From Novosphingobium arvoryzae (GTDB taxonomy: Bacteria > Pseudomonadota > Alphaproteobacteria > Sphingomonadales > Sphingomonadaceae), in assembly GCF_014652615.1 (NCBI RefSeq), contig NZ_BMZD01000003.1, positions 1 to 64,000 of the forward strand: a DNA stretch of 64,000 bases, read 5' to 3'. The translations under genes and the position numbers were made by a program. Positions within the stretch are counted from its first letter, which is position 1. Every line of letters starts with the position of its first letter. A model generated the notes under the pieces. That model saw only the letters and a program-made list of their open reading frames with translations. It made no database searches and was not told the origin of the DNA. Shown piece after piece: positions 51,887 through 60,284 of this stretch.

Positions 51887-52783
51887 ATGAGCGCCAGCCC
51901 GCTGCTGAAGGACGCGATGGCGCGCATCGCTGCAGACGTCGCATCCATGTTCGATGCCCTGCTGCCGGTGCCGACCGACCCGCGCGCGCGGCTGATGGAG
52001 GCGATGCGCTATGCCGTGCTGGGCGGGGGCAAGCGGCTGCGCCCGCTGCTGCTGACGGCGGTTGCCGACATGTACCGGGTGGACCGCGCCGCCGCGCTGC
52101 GCGCCGGGATCGCGATCGAATCGATCCACGTCTATTCGCTGGTCCACGACGATCTGCCTTGCATGGACAACGACGCGATGCGCCACGGCAAGCCGACCGC
52201 GCACCTTGCCTTTGACGAGGCGACGGCCGTGCTGGCTGGCGATGCGCTGCACGATTTCGCGTTCGAGGTGCTGGCCGACACCGCGACCAGCAGCGATCCC
52301 TTCACCCGCGCCGAACTGATCCTGACGCTGGCCACGGCCAGCGGTTCGAACGGCATGGCGGGTGGGCAGATGATGGATATCGTCGCCGAAACCAGCCAGT
52401 TCGATCTACCCACCATCACCCGGCTGCAACAGCTGAAGACCGGGGCGCTGCTGGGCGCGTCGGTGGAAATGGGCGCGATCCTGGGCAAGGTCCCGGTCGA
52501 GGGGCGGGCGCACCTGCGCGGCTATGCCCGCGACATCGGGCTGGCCTTCCAGATCGCCGACGACCTGCTCGATTACGAAGGCGATGAAGCCGCTGCGGGC
52601 AAGGCGCTGCGCAAGGATGCGGCGGCCGGCAAGCAGACCTTCGTGTCGCTGCTGGGGCCGGACCGCGCGCGCGAACAGGCGCGAATGCTGGTCGAACAGG
52701 CGGTTGCGCACCTTGCCTCGCACGGGCAGGAAGCAGACTTGCTGCGCGACATCGCGCGCTACATCGTGGAGAGGGACCACTAA
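51887..52783 (+). CDS. ispA: Polyprenyl (farnesyl/geranyl) diphosphate synthase
   Basis: This 298-aa short-chain prenyl transferase has the first Asp-rich motif YSLVHDDLPCMDND, the conserved GGGKRLRPLLL near residue 45 and the second motif IADDLLDYEGD. The residues before the first motif suggest a farnesyl or geranyl product rather than longer chains. It makes precursors for quinones, carotenoids and undecaprenol. The coaD start directly follows its stop without a gap, so xseB, ispA and coaD form one operon. Confidence 0.93.
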   Translation: MSASPLLKDAMARIAADVASMFDALLPVPTDPRARLMEAMRYAVLGGGKRLRPLLLTAVADMYRVDRAAALRAGIAIESIHVYSLVHDDLPCMDNDAMRHGKPTAHLAFDEATAVLAGDALHDFAFEVLADTATSSDPFTRAELILTLATASGSNGMAGGQMMDIVAETSQFDLPTITRLQQLKTGALLGASVEMGAILGKVPVEGRAHLRGYARDIGLAFQIADDLLDYEGDEAAAGKALRKDAAAGKQTFVSLLGPDRAREQARMLVEQAVAHLASHGQEADLLRDIARYIVERDH

Positions 52784-53296
52784 ATGGCATCGCGCATCGG
52801 GGTCTATCCCGGCACTTTCGATCCGATCACGCTGGGCCATGCCGACATCATCCGGCGTGGGGCCAAGCTGGTCGACAAGCTGATCATCGGCGTCACCACC
52901 AACCCGTCGAAAAACCCGATGTTCACGCCGGACGAGCGCATGGCGATGGTCACGCGCGAAGTTGCGGCGATGGGCATCGACAACGTCGAAGTGGTCGGCT
53001 TCAACGCGCTGCTGATGAAATTCGCGCAGAAGCAGGGCGCCAACGTGATCGTGCGCGGCCTGCGCGCCGTGGCGGACTTCGAATACGAATACCAGATGGC
53101 CGGAATGAACCAGCAGCTCAATTCCAGCATCGAAACCGTGTTCCTGATGGCCGATGTCAGCCTGCAGCCGATCGCGTCGAAACTGGTCAAGGAAATCGCG
53201 ATGTTCGGTGGCGAGATCCACCGCTTCGTCAGCCCCGCCGTGCGCGACGACGTGATGGCGCGAATTGCCAAGACAGGGACGCTGGGCGACTATTAA
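52784..53296 (+). CDS. coaD: Phosphopantetheine adenylyltransferase
   Basis: This 170-aa nucleotidyltransferase is the fourth enzyme of coenzyme A synthesis. The N-terminal IGVYPGTFDPITLGHADII carries the TxGH motif, VRGLRAVADFEYEYQMAGMN the substrate segment, and SSIETVFLMADVSLQPIAS the ISSS/T-like region. The length is typical. The ATG directly follows the ispA stop codon, so the two are translationally linked. Confidence 0.96.
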   Translation: MASRIGVYPGTFDPITLGHADIIRRGAKLVDKLIIGVTTNPSKNPMFTPDERMAMVTREVAAMGIDNVEVVGFNALLMKFAQKQGANVIVRGLRAVADFEYEYQMAGMNQQLNSSIETVFLMADVSLQPIASKLVKEIAMFGGEIHRFVSPAVRDDVMARIAKTGTLGDY

Positions 53297-53372
53297 TCTC
53301 GCCGTTCATTGCCACGACAGCGTTGCGGGCGTATCCGCCCACTCAGCGCATTTGCCGCCTTTCAGTTCGAGT

Positions 53373-54062
53373 ATGCACCGCATGATCCGTCGTACCTTCG
53401 TTTCGCTTGCTCTGGGCCTGTCGCTGGCCGCCGTTCCGGGTTTCGCCAAGGACAAGCCGCCGGTCACGCCGCCCGCCCCGGTGCTCAGCGCCGCGATCAA
53501 CCCCGATCCTGCGGTGGAGCCGGAAAACATCCTGGTGCTGGACCTGTCGAATGGCGGGCGCGTGCTGATCCGGCTGATGCCGCAGTGGGCACCGGGCCAT
53601 GTCGAGCGGATCAAGACGCTGACGAGCCAGGGGTTCTACAACGGGATCGTGTTCCACCGCGTGATCGATGGCTTCATGGCCCAGACCGGCGACCCCACGG
53701 GGACCGGCGGCGGCGGCTCGCAGCTGCCCGACCTGAAGGCCGAATTCAACAAGCTGCCCCACGTGCGCGGCAGCGTGTCGATGGCCCGCACCGATGAACC
53801 GGACAGCGCCAACAGCCAGTTCTTCATCGTGTTCTATCCGCGTTTCGCGCTGGATAACCGCTACACCAATTTCGGCCGCGTGATCGCGGGGATGGATGCG
53901 GTGGACACGATCGAGCGCGGCGAACCGCCGGTGAACCCGACCAGGATCGTGCAAGCCTCGCTCTTGTCCGAAAACAAGCCGCGCCCGGTGATTTCCGCGC
54001 CGGTCGCCGCGCCGGAGATGCTCGCGCCGGGGGCTACCGCGCCGGGCACCACGGGCGAGTAA
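53373..54062 (+). CDS. Periplasmic cyclophilin-type peptidyl-prolyl isomerase
   Basis: This protein of about 229 aa has a signal peptide (RRTFVSLALGLSLAAVPGFA) and a cyclophilin domain with FYNGIVFHRVIDGFMAQTGDPTGTG, SMARTDEPDSANSQFFI and NFGRVIAGMDAVDTIERGEPP. It helps folding of exported proteins. The C-terminal 35 residues are Pro/Ala-rich. Starts at 53373 and 53382 are both possible and neither has a clear ribosome-binding site. It lies between coaD and queA. Confidence 0.9.
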   Translation: MHRMIRRTFVSLALGLSLAAVPGFAKDKPPVTPPAPVLSAAINPDPAVEPENILVLDLSNGGRVLIRLMPQWAPGHVERIKTLTSQGFYNGIVFHRVIDGFMAQTGDPTGTGGGGSQLPDLKAEFNKLPHVRGSVSMARTDEPDSANSQFFIVFYPRFALDNRYTNFGRVIAGMDAVDTIERGEPPVNPTRIVQASLLSENKPRPVISAPVAAPEMLAPGATAPGTTGE

Positions 54063-54078
54063 TTTCGCAAGCCAGTTC

Positions 54079-54109
54079 CCGTCACGCCGGACCTGACCCG
54101 GGATGACGG
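54079..54109. repeat. REP-like palindrome between the cyclophilin and queA genes
   Basis: CCGTCACGCCGG and CCGGGATGACGG pair with two central mismatches around ACCTGAC. It resembles the CGTCATCCCGG class of intergenic repeats. Confidence 0.5.
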
Positions 54110-54139
54110 TGGGACGAAGTTCCCCTAAGGGCAGTGCCC

Positions 54140-55177
54140 ATGCGCGTTGACCTGTTCGATTTCGACCTTCCGCCGGAAAACATCGCCCTGCGCCCCGCGC
54201 GGCCGCGCGATGCGGCGCGAATGCTGCTGGTACCGGGCAGCACCGGGCCGCTGGTCGATCATCACGTCCGCGATCTGCCCGGCTTGCTGCGCGCGGGCGA
54301 TGTGCTGGTGTTCAACGACACGCGCGTCATTCCCGCCCAGTTGGAAGGCCGCCGGGGCGAGGCAAGGATCGGCGCGACCCTGCACAAGCGGATCGACCTG
54401 CGCCGCTGGCAGGCCTTCATCCGCAATGGCAAGCGACTGCGCGCGGGCGATGAAATCCAGTTTCCCGCCGATGTCACCGCGCTGGCCGAAACCCGCCATG
54501 CGGACGGCAGCTGGACGCTGGCGTTTGGCGGGGACGAGCCGGTCGAAGTGCTGCTGGAACGTGCTGGACGGGTGCCGCTGCCGCCCTATATCGCGGGCAA
54601 GCGCGATTTGGACGAGGCCGACAAGCAGGATTACCAGACGATGTTCGCCGCCCGCGACGGCGCGGTTGCCGCGCCCACGGCGGCGCTGCACTTCACGCCG
54701 GAACTGATGGCAGCGCTGGCCGAAGCCGGGATCGGCCACGAAACGCTGACTCTGCACGTCGGCGCGGGCACGTTCCTGCCGGTCAAGGCCGACGATACCA
54801 CCGATCACCAGATGCACGCCGAATGGGGCCGGATCGACGCCGCCACCGCCGACCGCCTCAACGCCGTGCGCGCGCGCGGCGGGCGCGTGATCGCGGTTGG
54901 CACCACGTCACTGCGCCTGCTCGAAAGCGCGGCAGGGGACGACAAGGTGATCCGCCCGTTCGAGGGCGACACCGCGATCTTCATTACCCCAGGCTACCGC
55001 TTCAAGGGCATCGATGCCCTGATGACCAACTTCCACCTGCCCAAATCGACGCTGTTCATGCTGGTCAGCGCGCTGATGGGGCTGGAGCGGATGCAGCAAG
55101 TCTATGCCCATGCGATTGCGACGGGCTATCGGTTTTACAGCTACGGCGATTCCAGCCTGTTGCTGCCGGAAGGGTAG
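54140..55177 (+). CDS. queA: S-adenosylmethionine:tRNA ribosyltransferase-isomerase
   Basis: This 345-aa enzyme builds the epoxyqueuosine ring on tRNA, after Tgt has inserted preQ1. The start ([19 protein letters not shown]) is at ATG 54140 with AAGGG upstream. Landmarks are [55 protein letters not shown] and [34 protein letters not shown]. tgt, its usual neighbour, is 3.7 kb further on, beyond an accessory block. Confidence 0.95.
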   Translation: MRVDLFDFDLPPENIALRPARPRDAARMLLVPGSTGPLVDHHVRDLPGLLRAGDVLVFNDTRVIPAQLEGRRGEARIGATLHKRIDLRRWQAFIRNGKRLRAGDEIQFPADVTALAETRHADGSWTLAFGGDEPVEVLLERAGRVPLPPYIAGKRDLDEADKQDYQTMFAARDGAVAAPTAALHFTPELMAALAEAGIGHETLTLHVGAGTFLPVKADDTTDHQMHAEWGRIDAATADRLNAVRARGGRVIAVGTTSLRLLESAAGDDKVIRPFEGDTAIFITPGYRFKGIDALMTNFHLPKSTLFMLVSALMGLERMQQVYAHAIATGYRFYSYGDSSLLLPEG

Positions 55178-55189
55178 GGCGCGGGGGCC

Positions 55190-55564
55190 TTATTGCCCCG
55201 GCTGCACCGTCTTCAGCTTGATCTGCTGGCTGTCCAGCTTGTGCTGGTCGCTCTTGAACTTGCCCTGCACGGAATCGAGCTTGTGCTGCCGGCTTTCCAC
55301 CTTGTGCTGCAAGCTGTCGTGCTTGTGCTGCATGCTCTCGGTCTTGTGCTGCAAGCTGTCATGCTTGTGCTGCATGCTTTCGACGTTGCCTTGGGCGGTC
55401 TCCAGCTTGTGCTGGTGGCTGGCGGCGGGGTCCTTGGCGTGGATCGTCGGGCCGGGCGTGGGCGGAGCGGCTTCGGCGCTCATCCCCAGCGAAGCGCTGA
55501 GCAGGGTGATCGCCGAGGCGATGGTGGCGCCGGATGCACTGCGCTTGCTGTCGGTCTTGGCCAT
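55190..55564 (-). CDS. Exported heptad-repeat (coiled-coil) protein, 124 aa
   Basis: The frame starts at ATG 55562-55564 with AGGAG upstream. A membrane or signal segment (about 14-31) leads into a Pro/Ala-rich linker. From residue 51 on, ten tandem 7-residue units follow the consensus QHKxDSx (for instance QHKHDSL, QHKTESM, QHKVESR, QHKLDSV). Positions 4 and 7 are mostly hydrophobic, the a/d pattern of a coiled coil, with His and Lys on other faces. It is probably a periplasmic, membrane-anchored or secreted rod. I know of no characterised family. It lies 19 bases downstream of the ykgJ-type gene on the same strand. Confidence 0.7.
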   Translation of the reverse strand: MAKTDSKRSASGATIASAITLLSASLGMSAEAAPPTPGPTIHAKDPAASHQHKLETAQGNVESMQHKHDSLQHKTESMQHKHDSLQHKVESRQHKLDSVQGKFKSDQHKLDSQQIKLKTVQPGQ

Positions 55565-55583
55565 GCCAGTCGCTCCTGTCCCG

Positions 55584-56240
55584 TCACGCCTGTGACGAAA
55601 GCTTGTCCAGCTGTGCATACAGCAAGGCCAGATGGATGTCCAAACGCTTCGCCGGATCGGCTGGCTCCTCTGCGCCGGTCGCGGCGCAGTGCGCGGCAAC
55701 CGCTGCGTCGAGGTCGAGCAGGTCGAACACCGCCGCGCCCCCGGCAGTGCCACCGGGCAGCGGCGCCATCGCGTCGCGAGCCACGTTGACCCATTCGGCA
55801 TAGGCATCCGCCGCCGCAATGAACGGCTGCGCGCCCTGCGCCTCCACGTAGTCCGCAATCGTGCCGTCCGTGCCGAATGTGCCGGCGGAGAGGGGATGCG
55901 GATCGAGCCGCAGCCAGTGCTCGGTCCCGTCGCCCGCCCGCCGCCGCCCCAGCGGATAGAGCCGGCAGACCAGCGGCCGCGCCGGGTGCACGGTGCAGCC
56001 CTGATCCCCCAGGAACACGCAGACATCCGCCTCAGTCCTCGCCAGCGTGGTTCCCGCGCCGCCTTCGGTCCAGTGCTCGCGGAACTCCGCCGCCGAAACG
56101 CCCTTGAATGCCGCCAGCCGCGCGATTTCATAGGGGTTGGTTTGGATCACCTTGTGATGACAACACCGCGAACACGCCGCGCAATGAAACGCGAACGGCT
56201 CGCTCCGCGCGGCGGCATGCTGGGCGGGCAGGGCGGTCAA
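55584..56240 (-). CDS. YkgJ family cysteine-cluster protein
   Basis: This 218-aa protein has a YkgJ/FliB-like N-terminal Cys cluster: FHCAACSRCCHHKV (about 19-32), then ADVCVFLGDQGCTVHPARPLVCRLYPLG (about 72-100), a set of Cys suited to a zinc or iron-sulfur site. The second half is helical and without motifs. The function is unknown. Its start codon overlaps the TetR gene stop by 4 bases, so it is translationally coupled to that regulator. Confidence 0.85.
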   Translation of the reverse strand: MTALPAQHAAARSEPFAFHCAACSRCCHHKVIQTNPYEIARLAAFKGVSAAEFREHWTEGGAGTTLARTEADVCVFLGDQGCTVHPARPLVCRLYPLGRRRAGDGTEHWLRLDPHPLSAGTFGTDGTIADYVEAQGAQPFIAAADAYAEWVNVARDAMAPLPGGTAGGAAVFDLLDLDAAVAAHCAATGAEEPADPAKRLDIHLALLYAQLDKLSSQA

Positions 56241-56800
56241 CGCCGTCTGCCAAATAATGTCGCCGGATCGATCACCTGGTCGATCAGCGCGTCGTCAGGG
56301 GGCAACTGGCCGTCCAGCATCAGCATGGCGAGTCCATGCACCACGGCCCAGGCCTGGACCATCAGGCGGCGGGTTTCAGCCGGATCGCCGCCGGTCGCGG
56401 CGGCGGCCTTTTCCTGCAGCAGGCGCGCGGCAAGGGATTCGCCGAACACCGTGTCGCCGGGCGGGGGCAGGTGCGTGAAAATCAGTCGGAACAGGGCCGG
56501 GTGGGCAAGGGCGAAGCGGACATAGGCCCGCCCCGTCGCGCCGAATGCGCCCGGACCGCCGCCCGCCGATTCGGCCGCGGCGCGCTGTGCCTCGCCCAGT
56601 TTCTCGATCCCCGCGCCCGCCAGCGCCACCAGCAGCGCGCGCTTGTCGGGGAAGTGGCGATAGACCGCAGTGGCGGAAACGCCCACGTCGCGGGCGATCT
56701 GGCGCAGCGAAATGTCGCCGATTTCCGTGGTTTCCAGCGCGCGCAAGCCGGCCTCGACCAGCGCGCTGCGCAAGTCGCCGTGGTGATAAGTGCGGACCAT
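56237..56800 (-). CDS. TetR/AcrR family regulator, divergent from the carotenoid oxygenase gene
   Basis: This 187-aa repressor begins with MVRTYHHGDLRSALVEAG, the common start of this TetR subgroup. Its HTH is IGDISLRQIARDVGVSATAVYRHFPDK. The C-terminal domain is of the WHG type, with HPALFRLIFTH. An in-frame ATG nine codons earlier (56827) is an alternative start. It probably controls the oxygenase gene and its own operon from the palindrome at 56835-56853. The inducer is unknown. Confidence 0.88.
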   Translation of the reverse strand: MVRTYHHGDLRSALVEAGLRALETTEIGDISLRQIARDVGVSATAVYRHFPDKRALLVALAGAGIEKLGEAQRAAAESAGGGPGAFGATGRAYVRFALAHPALFRLIFTHLPPPGDTVFGESLAARLLQEKAAAATGGDPAETRRLMVQAWAVVHGLAMLMLDGQLPPDDALIDQVIDPATLFGRRR

Positions 56801-56811
56801 TTCGGCTGATG

Positions 56812-56853
56812 TTGACACTGTTACCATTTGGGTTATGTTTACAGCATAAACAT
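56812..56853 (+). promoter_or_regulatory. Promoter and operator of the carotenoid oxygenase gene
   Basis: TTGACA (56812-56817), a 16-base spacer and TATGTT (56834-56839) form a good promoter. A perfect palindrome ATGTTTA-CAGCA-TAAACAT (56835-56853) overlaps the -10 and the start site. That is the ideal place for the divergent TetR repressor to bind. Confidence 0.65.
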
Positions 56854-56871
56854 TAAAGGGAGATACGCGCC

Positions 56872-58311
56872 GTGGCAAGCAACGTCGAAACCGTCATCCG
56901 CGCCGTCGTGACCAAGGGGATCGAGAAGGTCGCCAATTTCAACCGCGCCCGCATGGACGAAACCCGCGCCCATCCGTTCCTGACCGGCATTCACGCGCCG
57001 ATGACCGAGGAACGCACGCTGACCGATCTGGCCGTGACCGGCACGATCCCGCCGGAGCTGTCGGGCCGCTATGTCCGCATCGGGCCGAACCCGTTCAAAC
57101 CGGATCCGCGCGGGCATCACTGGTTCATCGGCGATGGCATGGTCCACGGGGTGCGGATCGAGGGCGGCAAGGCGCTGTGGTATCGCAACCGCTACATCCG
57201 CTCGCAGATGCTGGAGGCCAAGGGCGGCCCGGCTGCCGCGCCTGGACCCCGGCGCGGGCGGCGCGATCTGGTCAATACCAACGTCATCCAGCATCGCGGG
57301 CAGACGCTCGCCATTGTCGAGGCCGGGTCGTTCCCGGCGCGGCTTAATGACGAGCTGGAAACGGTTGCCTACACCGATTTCGGCGGCACGCTGCAAACCT
57401 CGTTCAGCGCGCATCCGCATGAAGACCCGCTGACCGGCGAACTCCACGCGATCTGCTATGACGGCATGACGCAGGACACCGTGTGGCACGTGGTCGTCTC
57501 GCCCGAGGGCAAGGTCGTGCGGCAGGAGCCGATCCCGGTCGAGCATGGGCCGTCGATCCATGAATGCAGCATCACGCAGAAGTATGTGCTGGTGTTCGAC
57601 CTGCCGGTGACGTTCTCGATGAAGGCGCTGATCGCGGGCGAGCAGTTCCCCTATCACTGGAACCCGGACCACCAGGCCCGCGTCGGCCTGCTGCCGCGCG
57701 CTGGCACGGCGGAGGACGTGATCTGGTGCGATGTCGATCCGTGCTATGTCTTCCACGTCGCCAACAGTTATGACACGGCGGACGGCAAGGTGATTGTCGA
57801 TCTGTCGGCCTATCAGACGATGTTCGCGGGCGGGCCGGACGGGCCGAACGGCAAGTCGCTGGGGATGGAGCGCTGGGAAATCGACCCCGCCGCGCGCCGC
57901 GTGACGCGCACCACGGTCGATGCCGCGCCGCAGGAATTCCACCGCCCGGATGAACGCTTCTTCGGCCAGCCCTACCGCTACGCCTGGTCGCTGGGCCTGC
58001 CGGAACACGCCGAACAGGCGTTCCTGGGGACGACGCCGATCTATCGCTATGACCTGCACACCGGAGAGCGGCAGGCGCATGACTTCGGGCCGAACCGCGT
58101 GCCCGGTGAATTCGTGTTCGTGCCCCGCAGCGCCGATGCCCCGGAAGGTGACGGCTGGGTCATGGGCTATGTGATCGACGCCGCGAACGAGACGACGGAC
58201 CTCGTTATCCTCGATGCGTCCGACATGGCCGCGCCCCCGGTCGCCAGCATCCATATCCCGCACCGCATCCCGCCGGGCTTCCACGGCAACTGGCTGCCCG
58301 ACGCTGGTTGA
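56872..58311 (+). CDS. Carotenoid oxygenase family protein
   Basis: This 479-aa non-heme iron enzyme cleaves double bonds in carotenoids, apocarotenoids or stilbenes such as lignostilbene. The RPE65-like beta-propeller is visible, with likely iron His in [40 protein letters not shown] and the C-terminal [11 protein letters not shown]. The start is GTG 56872 with AAGGGAG upstream. A single promoter with a palindromic operator controls it. In sphingomonads the substrate may be aromatic (lignin-derived) or carotenoid; the sequence does not decide. Confidence 0.9.
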   Translation: MASNVETVIRAVVTKGIEKVANFNRARMDETRAHPFLTGIHAPMTEERTLTDLAVTGTIPPELSGRYVRIGPNPFKPDPRGHHWFIGDGMVHGVRIEGGKALWYRNRYIRSQMLEAKGGPAAAPGPRRGRRDLVNTNVIQHRGQTLAIVEAGSFPARLNDELETVAYTDFGGTLQTSFSAHPHEDPLTGELHAICYDGMTQDTVWHVVVSPEGKVVRQEPIPVEHGPSIHECSITQKYVLVFDLPVTFSMKALIAGEQFPYHWNPDHQARVGLLPRAGTAEDVIWCDVDPCYVFHVANSYDTADGKVIVDLSAYQTMFAGGPDGPNGKSLGMERWEIDPAARRVTRTTVDAAPQEFHRPDERFFGQPYRYAWSLGLPEHAEQAFLGTTPIYRYDLHTGERQAHDFGPNRVPGEFVFVPRSADAPEGDGWVMGYVIDAANETTDLVILDASDMAAPPVASIHIPHRIPPGFHGNWLPDAG

Positions 58312-58394
58312 TGGGCGCGGTTTGATCGCGCGCAAGACAGGCCCCTCCGCGCCGTGCTAGCCCGTCACCGGGAAAACGGATGCGAGGAGGGGCC

Positions 58395-58820
58395 ATGTCG
58401 CGCGAACGACAGGCGGCAGTCGATGCAGCGCTGGAACGCGCGGCCGAACGGCTGGGCGATGTGGTGCCACTCGTCATGGCCGAATTCTATGCGCACCACC
58501 CCGCTGCCCGCGCCGCGTTCGATCTGCATTCGCCGCACGGCAATCCGCACCGGCTGGAAGCGGAAATGGTCGATAACGCGCTCTATTTCGTGATGACCTG
58601 GTTCGAACGCCGCGCGGAGGTGGAGATCATCGCCTACACCTCGGTCCCGCACCATGCCGAAACGCTGCATGTGCCGGCCGCGTGGTATGCGGGGCTGCTG
58701 GATGCCACCATCACCGTCCTGCGCCGCGCCACCCCGCCGGACGATACGGCCGAACTCGCGCTGTGGGATGAACTGCGCGAAAAGCTGTGCGGGCTGGTTC
58801 TTTCCGCGCAAGACGGCTAA
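58395..58820 (+). CDS. Hypothetical helical protein, possibly globin-like, 141 aa
   Basis: The start at 58395 has a strong GAGGAGG site. The protein is all-helical, 141 aa, the size of a globin. The pattern [18 protein letters not shown] near the first third and [27 protein letters not shown] in the second half resembles the C/D region and the proximal-His/H-helix region of globins. I cannot confirm heme binding from the sequence. It lies 11 bases before tgt and 83 bases after the oxygenase gene. Confidence 0.5.
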   Translation: MSRERQAAVDAALERAAERLGDVVPLVMAEFYAHHPAARAAFDLHSPHGNPHRLEAEMVDNALYFVMTWFERRAEVEIIAYTSVPHHAETLHVPAAWYAGLLDATITVLRRATPPDDTAELALWDELREKLCGLVLSAQDG

Positions 58821-58831
58821 CCGCACGGGCC

Positions 58832-59962
58832 ATGACTGCCCCCCGCTTCCAGTTCACCATCCACGCCACCGATGGCAAGGCCCGCACCGGCACGATTGCC
58901 ATGCGCCGGGGCGAAATCCGCACGCCTGCGTTCATGCCGGTCGGCACGGCGGCGACCGTCAAGGCGATGAAGCCCGAAACCGTCCGCGCGACGGGGGCCG
59001 ATATCCTGCTGGGCAACACCTATCACCTGATGCTGCGCCCCGGCGCAGAGCGGGTGGCGCGGCTGGGCGGGCTCCACAAGTTCATGAATTGGGACCGCCC
59101 GATCCTGACCGACAGCGGCGGCTATCAGGTGATGAGCCTGTCGGACCTGCGCAAGATCACCGAGGATGGCGTGACCTTCAAAAGCCACCTCGATGGCTCG
59201 AAGCATTTGCTCACCCCCGAACGCTCGATGGAAATCCAGCGGCTGCTGGGCAGCGATATCGTGATGGCGTTCGACGAATGCCCGCGCGCCGACGCGCCCT
59301 ATGACGTGATCGCCGCCTCTATGCGGATGTCGATGCGCTGGGCGCAGCGCAGCCGCGACGGTTTCGACAGCGGCGAGGAACACGCCGAACGCTCCGCCCT
59401 GTTCGGCATCCAGCAGGGCGCGCTCGACCAGACGCTGCGCGGCGAAAGCGCCGCCGCCCTGCGCGAGATCGGGTTCGATGGCTATGCCATCGGTGGGCTG
59501 GCTGTGGGCGAGGGGCAGGAGGCGATGTTCGCCACGCTCGACTTCGCGCCGGGCCAGCTGCCCGAAGACCGCCCGCGCTACCTGATGGGGGTGGGCAAGC
59601 CCGACGATCTGGTCGGCGCGGTGGAGCGCGGGGTCGACATGTTCGATTGCGTGCTGCCCAGCCGCTCTGGCCGCAATGGGCAGGGCTTTACGTGGAACGG
59701 CCCGGTCAACTTGCGCAACGCCCGCCATGCCGAGAATATGAGCCCGCTGGACGAGCGCTGCCCCGGCGATTGCTGCACCAAATACAGCCGCGCCTATATC
59801 CACCACCTGCACAAGAGCGGCGAGATCCTGGGCGCGATGCTGCTGACCGAACACAACCTGACGTTCTATCAGCAGCTGATGCAGGCGATGCGCGATGCGA
59901 TTGCTGCGGGCACGTTCGCCGCGTTTTCGGCGGAGTTCCGGCGGGGGTATCTCAAGGGTTAG
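58832..59962 (+). CDS. tgt: tRNA-guanine transglycosylase
   Basis: This 376-aa enzyme exchanges G34 for preQ1 in Tyr, His, Asn and Asp tRNAs. [18 protein letters not shown] (catalytic Asp region), [27 protein letters not shown] and [11 protein letters not shown] are clear. The zinc site is unusual: Cys310, Cys314, Cys315 and His341 (TEHN), that is CxxxCC, where the family has CxCxxC. The start is at 58832 ([12 protein letters not shown]). It works with queA, 3.7 kb upstream. Confidence 0.93.
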   Translation: MTAPRFQFTIHATDGKARTGTIAMRRGEIRTPAFMPVGTAATVKAMKPETVRATGADILLGNTYHLMLRPGAERVARLGGLHKFMNWDRPILTDSGGYQVMSLSDLRKITEDGVTFKSHLDGSKHLLTPERSMEIQRLLGSDIVMAFDECPRADAPYDVIAASMRMSMRWAQRSRDGFDSGEEHAERSALFGIQQGALDQTLRGESAAALREIGFDGYAIGGLAVGEGQEAMFATLDFAPGQLPEDRPRYLMGVGKPDDLVGAVERGVDMFDCVLPSRSGRNGQGFTWNGPVNLRNARHAENMSPLDERCPGDCCTKYSRAYIHHLHKSGEILGAMLLTEHNLTFYQQLMQAMRDAIAAGTFAAFSAEFRRGYLKG

Positions 59963-60284
59963 GTGGTTTGGGCAGATTTTGCCCGGGAAGGGTGGGCGCT
60001 TTTGGTAGGCGCTGATGTCAGGTGGGATGGCTGGAATGGCTGTCTGTTGGGATAGCGGAATGGAAAAGCCTTTCGCCCCTCCTCCCCGTCGCCCCGGACT
60101 TGATCCGGGGCTTGGCTTTGCGGTTCGCGCAGTGCTGGGGCAAATTTCGTTCCGTGCGGAATACCCGCCCGACCGAAAAATGCCGCGCGACCCAGCCGGT
60201 TGTTCTCCAAAATAATCCAGCTTTGACTTGCACTTGCTCACCCCGGCTGCATGATCTTCGCACGATTACGGGCAGGGGCATGGA
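59963..60284. other. 322-bp intergenic stretch with a REP-like palindrome
   Basis: No gene is seen. At 60091-60111 GCCCCGGA-CTTGA-TCCGGGGC forms a perfect 8-bp stem of the CCCGGACTTGATCCGGG repeat class. The last 60 bases before the peptidase gene are less GC-rich and include TTGACTTGCACTTG, which may hold its promoter. Confidence 0.5.

Noticed and set aside
55217..55412. 21-bp DNA repeats resembling a CRISPR or satellite
   Set aside because: The period is exactly 21 bp without unique spacers and keeps one reading frame, so it encodes protein heptads.
55565..56131. N-terminal extension of the heptad-repeat protein to 313 aa
   Set aside because: The extra part lies out of frame over the ykgJ-type gene and is Arg-rich shadow sequence. 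The AGGAG site and signal-like segment support the start at 55564.
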